Assembly (NCBI GenBank): GCA_003448685.1
Contig: DLXW01000058.1
Coordinates: 3,205-15,951 of the forward strand
Length of the DNA: 12,747 nucleotides
Source of the DNA: Cyanothece sp. UBA12306
GTDB lineage: Bacteria > Cyanobacteriota > Cyanobacteriia > Cyanobacteriales > Microcystaceae
Direction: 5' to 3'
Shown: positions 4,317-12,747 of the stretch, piece after piece
Layout: the number at the start of each line of letters is the position of its first letter
Position numbering within the stretch: the first letter of the stretch is position 1
Made by a program: the position numbers and the translations under genes
The notes under the pieces: generated by a model
Told to the model about the DNA's origin: nothing
The model's input: the letters and a program-made list of their open reading frames with translations, nothing else
The model's database searches: none

Positions 4317-6512
4317 GTGATTAATTATTTCCTAGATCAAGATTTAGCGGACTTTCCTCAACCGATAATCAAAGAAGGAGAAAGGCTCCAAGGGTTGCAA
4401 CGTTACATCCATCCGATTCTAGTAGATGAGTCAGTCATTGGTCACAGTAAAGCCAGCCAAAAATTAACTAAACAGATTCAACAAGCAACAACAGATCTCA
4501 AGCTGGTGGTGTTGCAATCACAAGCAGGTAGTGGAAAAACCTTTGTAGCAGGGTTAATTCATGGTCATTCCCTGGTGAAAAATTACCCTTTTGCTGAAAT
4601 TGACTTAGCTCAATTACCTAAAATGAAAAATGGTCAGTTGAATACTGACCAACTTTTTGGACGGGGGGAATCCCAAGTTGGTATCATTGCATCCCTAAAA
4701 AGGGGAACTTTATTAATTGATAATGTCCACTTATTAACCGAGAATGAAAGAATACGTCTTCTTCATTACCTTAAGACAGGATATATCATTGTCAATCCAT
4801 GTCCTGGGGCAGAAGAAAAACAAAGCTCAAGTTGGGTGCGTCTTATTGTTGCCAGTCCCCAGACAATTTCCTTTCGAGAAGTGGAAGCTCATAACATCAA
4901 AATCCTTAACTTATCCCAGCGCAAAGAAGATATTCCTGAGTTTTCACGCTATTTTCTGCACCAATTTTCCACAAAACGGGGAGGGCTTCCCTTAGAATTA
5001 AATCAAGCCTCTGTCCGTCGTTTGCTCAGTTACGACTATCGAGAAAACATTGTCGAACTCAAAGTTATTCTTCAACGGGCAGCAATGATGACTCCTCCTC
5101 AACAGCAGGTAATTGCTGAACAGGTATTATGGTCTGTGGAATCCCCAAAAAATACCTTTCGATTAGATTTGCTCAATCAATTGCCTGGGTTACGTCGATT
5201 TTTCCTTGGAGACTGGTGGCCAGAAAATTTTTGGTTAGTCATGATGGCAGTCTTTGTTCCCGTTACTATTATGGGTTTTATCGGCCCTCAAACCCGCGAT
5301 TCAAGTATCACCCTCAATTTGTTTTGGGCTTGGTGGTGGCCATTCTCCCTTTTACTGTTGCCCATTATCGGTAGTTTTTGGTGTGCTGTATGCCCCTTTA
5401 TGATTACTGGAGAATGGATTAGAAAAATATCTCTGTGGATTTGGCCTCGCCAATTATTAAGTTGGCCAACGAAATGGTTAAATCGATGGGGAGCTTGGAT
5501 ACTTTGGGCAGGATTTGTGGGGATTTATTTGTGGGAAAAATTGTGGAACCTTCCTCATACTGCCTATCTATCCTCTTGGTTATTAGTAATTATTACCGCA
5601 GGAGCCTCTATTTGTAGCTTAATTTATGAGCGGAGACTATGGTGTCGTTATCTGTGTCCTATTGGCGGAATGAATCGACTATTTGCCAAGTTAGCCCCGA
5701 TTGAACTGCGATCGACTCAACAAATGTGTGGGAGTCAATGCAATACCTTGGGTTGTTATAAAGGTGGAGAAACAACCATGGCAACTTTTCCTGAAGCCCT
5801 CCCATCCGAAGGACAAGAAACCGATGGTTGTCCACTCTATTCGCATCCAGCCAAGTTGAAAGATAATCGAGATTGCGTTCTTTGTATGACTTGCCTAAAA
5901 GCTTGTCCTAATCGTTCGGTTCAGCTTAATTTGCGTTTTCCTGCTGCTGATATCTTAGAGAATGATGACCATGGATTTTGGGCTGAAGTAGCTTTAATGC
6001 TGTTGCTGTTTGGGGGAGCTTTTCTACAGTATTCCCATGTTCTTCTGTGTTGGGTAGGCTGGGGGGATTTATCCATTGATTCAGAAGATTTATTTATTTC
6101 GCTGCCTGTGGTTACTATTTTATTAAGTATCCCTTTCGTTACTACTTATTTAACCCATAAATTAACCCGTCTTTTTGACCCCCAAATGCCTGATTATCTG
6201 ACAGTTATCTATGCTTATTTACCCATGACATTAGGCATAAATTTGGCTTATTATATTCCCTCAGCCATAACCGAAGCGGGTGATATTTTTCCCATGATTT
6301 CTCAAAATTTGGGTCTTAGGGGTGTTAGTTTACCAACTCTTACTTGGAGTATGGACGTTGCTATTTTTCTCCAGGGGTTAACATTATTATTAGTTTTACT
6401 CTTGAGCTTTTTTCCTTTACTTAAACTAACTCAACGTCCTCTAAGTAATAATCTTCCTCATATTGGATTGATGAGTGGCTTTATTTTAGTTTTTTTGAAT
6501 CTCATAACTTGA
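4317..6512 (+). CDS. Fusion of a degenerate NtrC-like AAA+ domain with a NapH/NosR-like membrane 4Fe-4S protein
   Basis: This 731-aa protein has two parts. Residues about 35-275 form an AAA+ domain of the sigma-54-activator type: Walker A QAGSGKT (69-75), the LFG motif (113-115), LLID (132-135), sensor-I-like VRLIVAS (174-180), RKEDIPEFSRYFL (202-214) and NIVEL (244-248). The GAFTGA loop is replaced by ESQVGI, the Walker B Glu is Asn136, the sensor II Arg of NVREL is Val246, and there is no Fis-type helix-turn-helix. Residues about 300-731 are a membrane electron-transfer unit with roughly nine hydrophobic segments. It has CxxCP (356-360), CxxxCP (443-448), a Cys set at 471, 475, 480 and 505, and a classic 4Fe-4S motif CVLCMTCLKACP (520-531). 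This part resembles NapH, NosR and CcoG. The start is the GTG at 4317; no ATG precedes it in frame. Electron transfer gated or sensed by the AAA+ part is inference. Confidence 0.85.
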   Translation: MINYFLDQDLADFPQPIIKEGERLQGLQRYIHPILVDESVIGHSKASQKLTKQIQQATTDLKLVVLQSQAGSGKTFVAGLIHGHSLVKNYPFAEIDLAQLPKMKNGQLNTDQLFGRGESQVGIIASLKRGTLLIDNVHLLTENERIRLLHYLKTGYIIVNPCPGAEEKQSSSWVRLIVASPQTISFREVEAHNIKILNLSQRKEDIPEFSRYFLHQFSTKRGGLPLELNQASVRRLLSYDYRENIVELKVILQRAAMMTPPQQQVIAEQVLWSVESPKNTFRLDLLNQLPGLRRFFLGDWWPENFWLVMMAVFVPVTIMGFIGPQTRDSSITLNLFWAWWWPFSLLLLPIIGSFWCAVCPFMITGEWIRKISLWIWPRQLLSWPTKWLNRWGAWILWAGFVGIYLWEKLWNLPHTAYLSSWLLVIITAGASICSLIYERRLWCRYLCPIGGMNRLFAKLAPIELRSTQQMCGSQCNTLGCYKGGETTMATFPEALPSEGQETDGCPLYSHPAKLKDNRDCVLCMTCLKACPNRSVQLNLRFPAADILENDDHGFWAEVALMLLLFGGAFLQYSHVLLCWVGWGDLSIDSEDLFISLPVVTILLSIPFVTTYLTHKLTRLFDPQMPDYLTVIYAYLPMTLGINLAYYIPSAITEAGDIFPMISQNLGLRGVSLPTLTWSMDVAIFLQGLTLLLVLLLSFFPLLKLTQRPLSNNLPHIGLMSGFILVFLNLIT

Positions 6513-6543
6513 GCAGAGTAAACCCACTTATGGGGTAATAAGC

Positions 6544-6590
6544 AATACTACTCGGTTAAGCTCAAAAACCTAGTTGAGACTGCAAGGGAG
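6544..6590 (+). repeat. Dispersed repeat, copy 1 (upstream copy at 7951-7996)
   Basis: The core at 6554-6583 (GGTTAAGC ... GTTGAGACTGC) matches 7962-7991 at 24 of 30 positions without gaps. GGGAG follows in both, and weaker similarity reaches back to about 6544. This copy includes an inverted CTCAA (6561-6565)/TTGAG (6574-6578). Both copies have the same orientation and lie in the intergenic spaces on either side of proB. No coding potential is visible. Confidence 0.55.
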
Positions 6591-6603
6591 CACCGGCGCT
6601 CCC
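6586..6603. terminator. GC-rich hairpin between convergent genes
   Basis: GGGAGC (6586-6591) pairs with GCTCCC (6598-6603) around ACCGGC. It lies 74 bp past the stop of the AAA+/iron-sulfur gene, in the space between two convergent genes where a terminator is expected. There is no T-run after it on the + strand (ACAAAAGGGGGG follows), so it may instead be part of the adjoining repeat. Confidence 0.3.
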
Positions 6604-6647
6604 ACAAAAGGGGGGTATGGGAACCGGATTTAGTATTATAGGGTGTG

Positions 6648-6683
6648 GGGATAAATTAGAAGACAACCCGCTAATTTTATCCC
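6648..6683. terminator. Long stem-loop, possible bidirectional terminator or mini-element
   Basis: GGGATAAATTAG (6648-6659) pairs with CTAATTTTATCCC (6671-6683), a 12-bp stem with one bulged base and an 11-nt loop. It is the strongest inverted repeat in the 228-bp space between the convergent 4317-6512 gene and proB, 58 bp past the proB stop. Neither side has a proper T-run, so processing, mRNA-end protection or a decayed mini-transposon are alternatives. Confidence 0.4.
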
Positions 6684-6740
6684 AACTTTCATCTAATTGA
6701 TACTCAGTTAACAAAATTATCTGTTTTAAATGTTATAAAT

Positions 6741-7862
6741 CTAATACCTTATAACTCCATTAACTGATAAATTATCTCGATGTATTACTGTTTCTGCTCC
6801 TCCATAACCTAATATTGAATAGATTTCATCGGAATGATGTCCCTTGATTTTATCAACTTCCAAGCTATTATAATTAACAATTCCTCTGGCAATTTCTTGT
6901 CCGGTTTGATCACACAATTGAACCGCTTCTGAAGCTTCAAATTGCCCTTCAACTTTGATAATTCCGGCTGCTAATAAGGATTTTCCTTGATGACAAATTG
7001 CTCGAATTGCCCCAGGATCAAGATAGAGTTTTCCTGTGGGTAACAAACCATAGGCAATCCACCGTTTACGGGCGTTATTATTGGATGTTTGGGGTTCAAA
7101 TTGGGTTCCAATTAATTCTCCTTCGAGAATTTTGATTAAATTGCTCGGTTTTGCTCCATGGGTAATGACTGTTCTCACTCCTGCACCTGTTGCAATGCGT
7201 GCAGCAGCTAATTTTGTAGCCATTCCCCCTGTTCCCCATTGTGACCCTTTATCCCCTGCATTTACTTGTAATTGATTCAATTGATCATTATTGACCAGAA
7301 TAATTGGTTTAGCATCAGGTACTAACCGTGGATCGTCAGAATACAACCGATCAACATCTGTTAGGAGGAATAACCAGTCAGCTTCAATTAAACTAGCTAC
7401 TAAAGCAGATAGGGTATCATTATCGCCAAACTTTAACTCTTCAATAGCTATAGTATCATTTTCATTAACAATAGGAATTACCCCTAATTCTAGTAAAGAT
7501 TCAAAGGTATTAGAAGCATTGACATAACAACTTCTTTCTATTAATTCTCTTCTGGTTAATAAAACTTGGGCAATGGGTTGTCCTAAAGTGCTAAAAAGAT
7601 CATCATAAACCCTTATTAAACGACCTTGTCCAACAGCTGCGATCGCTTGTTTGAGGGACATTTTTTTGGGGCGTTCCTTCAAATTTAGACGACTACAACC
7701 CACCCCTACAGCACCAGAAGAAACTAAAATAATACGATGCTCTAATTGTCGCAATTGGCTTAAAGTTTCTACTAAAGAAGCAATGGTGGATAAAGCTAAT
7801 TGTCCGGTTTCTGGTTTAGTTAAACTCGAGGTGCCAATTTTAACCACAAGGGTTTGTTTCAT
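6741..7862 (-). CDS. proB: Glutamate 5-kinase with C-terminal PUA domain
   Basis: ProB phosphorylates L-glutamate with ATP to glutamyl 5-phosphate, the first and usually feedback-controlled step of proline synthesis, in the cytoplasm. The 373-aa length is normal. The amino-acid kinase domain (about 1-255) shows VVKIGTSSL (6-14), [10 protein letters not shown] (46-55), NENDT (133-137), [12 protein letters not shown] (145-156), [13 protein letters not shown] (166-178) and the GTGGMATK loop (210-217). A PUA domain follows at about 277-355 ([31 protein letters not shown]). The ATG at 7860-7862 puts the KIGTSSL motif at the expected N-terminal distance. No proA partner is adjacent. The gene is bounded on both sides by the dispersed repeat pair and stands as a single unit, converging with the AAA+/iron-sulfur gene. 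Confidence 0.97.
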   Translation of the reverse strand: MKQTLVVKIGTSSLTKPETGQLALSTIASLVETLSQLRQLEHRIILVSSGAVGVGCSRLNLKERPKKMSLKQAIAAVGQGRLIRVYDDLFSTLGQPIAQVLLTRRELIERSCYVNASNTFESLLELGVIPIVNENDTIAIEELKFGDNDTLSALVASLIEADWLFLLTDVDRLYSDDPRLVPDAKPIILVNNDQLNQLQVNAGDKGSQWGTGGMATKLAAARIATGAGVRTVITHGAKPSNLIKILEGELIGTQFEPQTSNNNARKRWIAYGLLPTGKLYLDPGAIRAICHQGKSLLAAGIIKVEGQFEASEAVQLCDQTGQEIARGIVNYNSLEVDKIKGHHSDEIYSILGYGGAETVIHRDNLSVNGVIRY

Positions 7863-7950
7863 CGGAAAAATGTCTGAGAGTTTTTTCCCACTAAATTTAA
7901 CTAGACTGAAGCATTACTTTTGATCGTAGCACAATGACCCCATACTTCCC

Positions 7951-7996
7951 AAGACTGCGTAGGTTTTGCCCAAAACCCTCGTTGTGACTGCGGGAG
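7951..7996 (+). repeat. Dispersed repeat, copy 2, containing a perfect short hairpin
   Basis: The core 7962-7991 matches 6554-6583 at 24 of 30 positions, with GGGAG after both. In this copy GGTTTT (7962-7967) and AAAACC (7972-7977) form a perfect 6-bp stem with a GCCC loop, and GACTGCG occurs at both edges (7953-7959 and 7986-7992). See copy 1 at 6544-6590. Confidence 0.55.
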
Positions 7997-8011
7997 AGAA
8001 GAAAGCAATTC

Positions 8012-8154
8012 AAAACTGCTTTTAGGTTGAATTTCAGCAAAAATAGTCTAGTTTGACCTAGTGATCAGTGAAGCGAACCTGCTAAATTATTATAAATATC
8101 TAAAATATTGGCAGAAAATTCAATTTCTATGGCAATAATAAAAACTGCTTTTAG
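8012..8154. promoter_or_regulatory. Pair of 14-bp direct repeats upstream of the peroxiredoxin gene
   Basis: AAAACTGCTTTTAG occurs exactly at 8012-8025 and 8141-8154, 129 bp apart. Each carries the small symmetric unit AAAA-CTGC-TTTT. The second ends 24 bp before the ATG at 8179. A repressor or activator binding both sites is possible. Recombination-derived duplication is the alternative. Confidence 0.4.
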
Positions 8155-8164
8155 TTAACTGTAT

Positions 8165-8170
8165 AGGAAG
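8165..8170 (+). promoter_or_regulatory. Ribosome binding site of the peroxiredoxin gene
   Basis: AGGAAG lies 8 nt before the ATG at 8179-8181. It is among the clearest Shine-Dalgarno sequences in the window and fixes the start of the downstream gene. Confidence 0.6.
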
Positions 8171-8178
8171 TTACCGTT

Positions 8179-8814
8179 ATGGCTTTACAATTAGGAGATA
8201 TTGTTCCTGATTTCACCCAAGAATCAAGTGCAGGAAGCATTTCTTTCCACGAATGGGCAGGAGATAGTTGGGTTGTCTTGTTTTCCCATCCTGCTGACTA
8301 TACCCCTGTTTGTACCACTGAATTAGGTGCAGTGGCTAGTCTCAAGTCAGAATTTGACAAGCGTAATGTCAAGGTTATCGCCTTAAGTGTAGATAGCGTA
8401 GAATCCCATCAAGGATGGATTAAAGACATCAACGAGACACAAAATACTAACGTCAATTATCCGATTTTAGCTGATCCTGATCAAAAGGTAGCAGACTTAT
8501 ATGGAATGATTCACCCTAATTCCTTAAATAATCTGACGGTACGTTCTGTATTCATTATTGATCCTCATAAGAAATTGCGTTTAACTATTACGTATCCAGC
8601 AAGTACAGGACGTAATTTCGATGAAATTCTTCGAGTCATTGATTCTTTACAGTTAACTGATTATCATCAAGTAGCTACTCCTGTTAACTGGAAAGATGGA
8701 GATGATTGTGTCGTTGTTCCTTCTATTTCCACAGAAGAAGCTAAACAGAAATTCCCCAAAGGAGTTACAGAAGTTAAACCTTATCTTCGTATGACTCCTC
8801 AACCTAATAAATAA
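8179..8814 (+). CDS. 1-Cys peroxiredoxin (Prx6 type)
   Basis: This thiol peroxidase reduces hydrogen peroxide and alkyl hydroperoxides using one catalytic cysteine and an external reductant. The 211-aa product has the Prx active-site motif PADYTPVC (38-45) with peroxidatic Cys45 and Thr42, and the conserved Arg122 in VRSVFIIDP. The long C-terminal domain of the Prx6 group is present (VATPVNWKDGDDCVVVPS, FPKGVTEVKPYLRMTPQP). That extended C-terminus and length separate it from 2-Cys AhpC and from PrxQ. Cys177 lies in the C-terminal domain, not where a 2-Cys resolving residue sits. No signal peptide is present, so it is cytosolic. It is expected to defend against light-generated peroxide. It has its own upstream region with a direct repeat pair and probably forms a single unit, or a loose pair with nadC 112 bp downstream. 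Confidence 0.95.
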   Translation: MALQLGDIVPDFTQESSAGSISFHEWAGDSWVVLFSHPADYTPVCTTELGAVASLKSEFDKRNVKVIALSVDSVESHQGWIKDINETQNTNVNYPILADPDQKVADLYGMIHPNSLNNLTVRSVFIIDPHKKLRLTITYPASTGRNFDEILRVIDSLQLTDYHQVATPVNWKDGDDCVVVPSISTEEAKQKFPKGVTEVKPYLRMTPQPNK

Positions 8815-8831
8815 TTAAAGAGTTAGAGTCG

Positions 8832-8845
8832 GGAGTCGGGAATAG
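8832..8845. repeat. Short tandem duplication (AGTCGGG twice)
   Basis: Shortly after the peroxiredoxin stop, GAGTCGGGAGTCGGGA contains a 7-bp unit in two exact tandem copies. Similar GAGTCGGG tracts are common in cyanobacterial spacers. I see no further structure or promoter that I can support in the rest of the 112-bp spacer. Confidence 0.5.
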
Positions 8846-8926
8846 TTAAAATATTGCCTCGTTCTCCCTTCTCTCATAGTCTTAACTTGATAACATTCCT
8901 TGTGATTTCTAATTTCTGAATTGATC

Positions 8927-9769
8927 ATGTTACCTCCTCCTATTGTTTTAGATCCCTTGCTTAGTTTATGGTTACAAGAAGATATTGGAAGAGGCGATCG
9001 CACAACCGAAGGTTTATCCCTTAAACAAATAGGAAATGCACGGTGGATCGCTAAAGAAAGGGGAATTATTGCTGGACTTCCTATTGCAGCGAGAGTATTT
9101 CAATTGTTAAGCGATCGCACTCAATTTAGTCCTTTAATTCAAGAAGGAAATCAGGTACAATCAGGACAGATTATTGCTAAAATTGAAGCCCCTTTAGATG
9201 TTTTATTAATGGGAGAAAGGGTAGCCTTGAATTTAGCTATGCGTTTGAGTGGTATTGCTACTTTAACCCGAAAGTATACGGAGGTTATTGCTGATTTATC
9301 AACTCAATTAGTTGATACCCGCAAAACCACTCCTGGTTTAAGAATTTTAGAGAAATATGCTACCAAAATTGGAGGGGCAAAGAATCATCGTTTGGGGTTA
9401 GATGATGCGATAATGATTAAAGATAATCATATTCAAGCTGCAGGAAATATTAAAACAGCTATTACTAAAATTCGTCAAACAATGCCCTATCCTTTAACTA
9501 TTGAGGTAGAAACTACAACATTACAACAAGTAACAGAAGCCCTTAATTATGGTGCTGATATTATTATGTTAGATAACATGGACTTAACACAGATGAAACA
9601 GGCTGTACAAATAATCCACAATAATAATATTAAAGTAAAAATAGAAGCGTCAGGTAATATTACTTTAGCAAATATTAGGCAAGTAGCAGAAACCGGAGTA
9701 GACTATATTTCTACTAGCGCACCCATTACAAGATCCCCTTGGTTAGATCTAAGTATGAGAATTACTTAA
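8927..9769 (+). CDS. nadC: Nicotinate-nucleotide pyrophosphorylase (quinolinate phosphoribosyltransferase)
   Basis: NadC converts quinolinate and PRPP to nicotinate mononucleotide with release of CO2, the step feeding de novo NAD synthesis. With the ATG at 8927 the protein has 280 aa, normal for the family. Visible motifs are EDIGRGDRTT (18-27), the helix ERVALNLAMRLSGIAT (97-112), DTRKTTPGLR (130-139), KIGGAKNHRLGLDDAIMIKDNH (147-168), IEVETT (192-197), ADIIMLDNM (210-218), IEASGNI (239-245) and STSAPI (262-267). These form the PRPP and quinolinate pocket of basic residues and the barrel. An in-frame TTG at 8921 would add two residues; the ATG is preferred. No clear Shine-Dalgarno is present. 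It converges with the ABC permease gene, with only 24 bp between stop codons. Confidence 0.96.
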   Translation: MLPPPIVLDPLLSLWLQEDIGRGDRTTEGLSLKQIGNARWIAKERGIIAGLPIAARVFQLLSDRTQFSPLIQEGNQVQSGQIIAKIEAPLDVLLMGERVALNLAMRLSGIATLTRKYTEVIADLSTQLVDTRKTTPGLRILEKYATKIGGAKNHRLGLDDAIMIKDNHIQAAGNIKTAITKIRQTMPYPLTIEVETTTLQQVTEALNYGADIIMLDNMDLTQMKQAVQIIHNNNIKVKIEASGNITLANIRQVAETGVDYISTSAPITRSPWLDLSMRIT

Positions 9770-9793
9770 GAGATACAATTAAGCAAAAACTAA

Positions 9794-10648
9794 TTAAGAT
9801 TTTGAGGAACTAAAAAGAGACTGGGTGAGCAAACCATGTCGAGGACTAAACAAAAAAGCTAAAACAAATAAAGCTGATGCAACTAAAACAATAGCGGGAC
9901 CAGAAGGAAGATTATAAAAGTAACTGAGATACATTCCACTAATACTAGCTATTATACCAATACCTACTCCTAAAAGCATCATCAAATGTAACCGACTAAC
10001 TAATAAATAAGCTGTTGCTGCTGGGGTAATTAATAAGGATAAAACAAGAATTACTCCCACTGCTTTTAAACTAGCAACAATAGTTAATCCAATGAGTACC
10101 ATTAACCCTAAATCTAATAAATGTACAGGTAACCCAACAGACTGAGCGCCTAATTTATCAAAAGTATAAAATAACAATTCTTTGTAAAGCAGTATCACCG
10201 TAAGTAAGACAACAATAGCAATGATTAATGTATCTCTTACATCTGCGTATGTCACTCCCAAAATATTACCAAATAAAAAGTGATTTAGATCAATTTTATT
10301 ATCTTTTTGAATAATAGTAATTAAGGTAATTCCTAGAGCAAAAAAAGCAGAAAAAACGATTCCCATTGCTGCATCTTCTTTGATAGGTGATCGGGTTCTA
10401 ATAATATTAATCAAAACTGTACTTAGTAAACCCGCAATAAAGGCTCCGACAAAGATATTAATGCCTAAAATAAAAGCAATAGCTAGTCCTGGTAAAACAG
10501 AATGACTAATAGCATCTCCGAGTAAAGCTAATCTTTGCACCATTAAATAACTGCCAACCACAGCACAAATTATCCCAACAATAATCGCTTCTATTAGCGA
10601 TCGCTGCATAAAACTATACTGTAATGGTTCGATTAATAATTCTAACAT
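9794..10648 (-). CDS. mntB: Manganese/zinc-type ABC transporter permease
   Basis: This is the membrane channel subunit of a metal ABC importer of the ZnuB/MntB family. The 284-aa product is almost entirely hydrophobic with about eight or nine membrane helices. Family features include SYLMVQRLALLGDAISHSVLPG (33-54), the cytoplasmic IKEDAAMGIVFSAFFALG region thought to contact the ATPase, the NHFLFGNILGV segment and SLKAVGVILVLSLLITPAATAYLL. It looks closest to cyanobacterial MntB, but zinc or iron specificity cannot be excluded from the permease alone. The usual ATPase and binding-protein genes are not adjacent. Instead it follows ligA with 10 bp between them on the same strand, so it is probably translated from a ligA transcript. 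There is no strong Shine-Dalgarno; the nearest AGGAA overlaps the ligA end. It converges on nadC. Confidence 0.88.
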   Translation of the reverse strand: MLELLIEPLQYSFMQRSLIEAIIVGIICAVVGSYLMVQRLALLGDAISHSVLPGLAIAFILGINIFVGAFIAGLLSTVLINIIRTRSPIKEDAAMGIVFSAFFALGITLITIIQKDNKIDLNHFLFGNILGVTYADVRDTLIIAIVVLLTVILLYKELLFYTFDKLGAQSVGLPVHLLDLGLMVLIGLTIVASLKAVGVILVLSLLITPAATAYLLVSRLHLMMLLGVGIGIIASISGMYLSYFYNLPSGPAIVLVASALFVLAFLFSPRHGLLTQSLFSSSKS

Positions 10649-10658
10649 TTAAAATCTT

Positions 10659-12719
<2,061 letters not shown>

Positions 12720-12747
12720 TTATTCCCTAACCTGCATTATTCATGAA

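Larger units (their letters stand above)
7863..8178. other. Divergent intergenic region proB / peroxiredoxin (316 bp)
   Basis: No convincing gene is present; the open frame crossing its left end is antisense shadow of proB. It contains copy 2 of the dispersed repeat (7951-7996), a 14-bp direct repeat (8012-8025 and 8141-8154), an AT-rich tract with TATAAAT near 8091, and a ribosome binding site for the peroxiredoxin. Promoters for both flanking genes should lie here, but none can be fixed with proper -35/-10 spacing. Confidence 0.6.

Noticed and set aside
4317..5150. Sigma-54-dependent transcriptional activator
   Set aside because: The layout is NtrC-like, but GAFTGA, the Walker B Glu, the sensor II Arg and the DNA-binding domain are all missing, and the protein continues into a membrane iron-sulfur unit.
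4744..5617. Small + strand frames inside the AAA+/iron-sulfur gene
   Set aside because: They lie in another frame of a long continuous gene whose motifs are intact; treated as shadows.
7081..7923. Open frames on the + strand across proB
   Set aside because: They are antisense to a complete, motif-rich proB frame and have no family features.
6544..7996. CRISPR-like repeats around proB
   Set aside because: There are only two diverged copies more than 1.3 kb apart with a gene between them, no regular spacers and no cas genes.
8081..8100. PerR/Fur box upstream of the peroxiredoxin gene
   Set aside because: One half-site (ATTATAA) matches a PerR-type box, but the other half matches poorly. In such AT-rich sequence this is expected by chance.
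8921..8926. TTG at 8921 as the nadC start
   Set aside because: It would add only two residues ahead of a good ATG at 8927, which gives the normal family N-terminus.
8815..9003. 62-codon minus-strand frame over the nadC start
   Set aside because: It overlaps the nadC start in antisense, is of low complexity, and resembles no family.

Overview
The window looks like chromosomal DNA of a unicellular cyanobacterium, possibly of the Crocosphaera/Cyanothece type. It is AT-rich, it carries many copies of the cyanobacterial HIP1 octamer GCGATCGC (for example near 2040, 3230, 7640, 8995, 9112, 10600 and 11761), and it encodes Thf1/Psb29, a protein of oxygenic phototrophs. The genus is inference; no rRNA or other marker is present.

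Layout. Positions 1-540 hold an internally deleted, frameshifted IS200/IS605-type tnpB with hairpins at its upstream end. Positions 560-916 (-) encode a small protein with glycine every fifth residue and a histidine-rich tail. A 117-aa small soluble protein (1136-1489, +) and thf1 (1643-2350, +) follow, then a 35-codon stub of a PepSY-type membrane protein (2387-2494). An XPB-like SF2 helicase (2530-4038, -) diverges from the most unusual gene, 4317-6512 (+). That gene joins an NtrC-like AAA+ domain to a NapH/NosR-like polytopic membrane iron-sulfur protein. The second half is mostly housekeeping: proB (6741-7862, -), a 1-Cys peroxiredoxin (8179-8814, +), nadC (8927-9769, +), an orphan Mn/Zn ABC permease (9794-10648, -) and ligA (10659-12719, -), the last two probably co-transcribed.

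How the genes work together. There is no single pathway here. Proline synthesis (proB), NAD synthesis (nadC) and NAD-consuming DNA ligation (ligA) sit next to peroxide detoxification, metal uptake and photosystem II upkeep. The best candidate for an undescribed system is the AAA+/iron-sulfur fusion. Its AAA+ part has Walker A and the Walker B aspartate, but lacks the sigma-54 contact loop, the Walker B glutamate, the sensor II arginine and a DNA-binding domain. It is therefore unlikely to be a classical enhancer-binding protein.

Non-coding structure worth noting: a diverged repeat pair on either side of proB (6544-6590 and 7951-7996), a 14-bp direct repeat upstream of the peroxiredoxin gene, a 23-bp near-palindrome upstream of the AAA+/iron-sulfur gene, and a long stem-loop between that gene and proB. 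I saw no tRNA, rRNA or CRISPR array.
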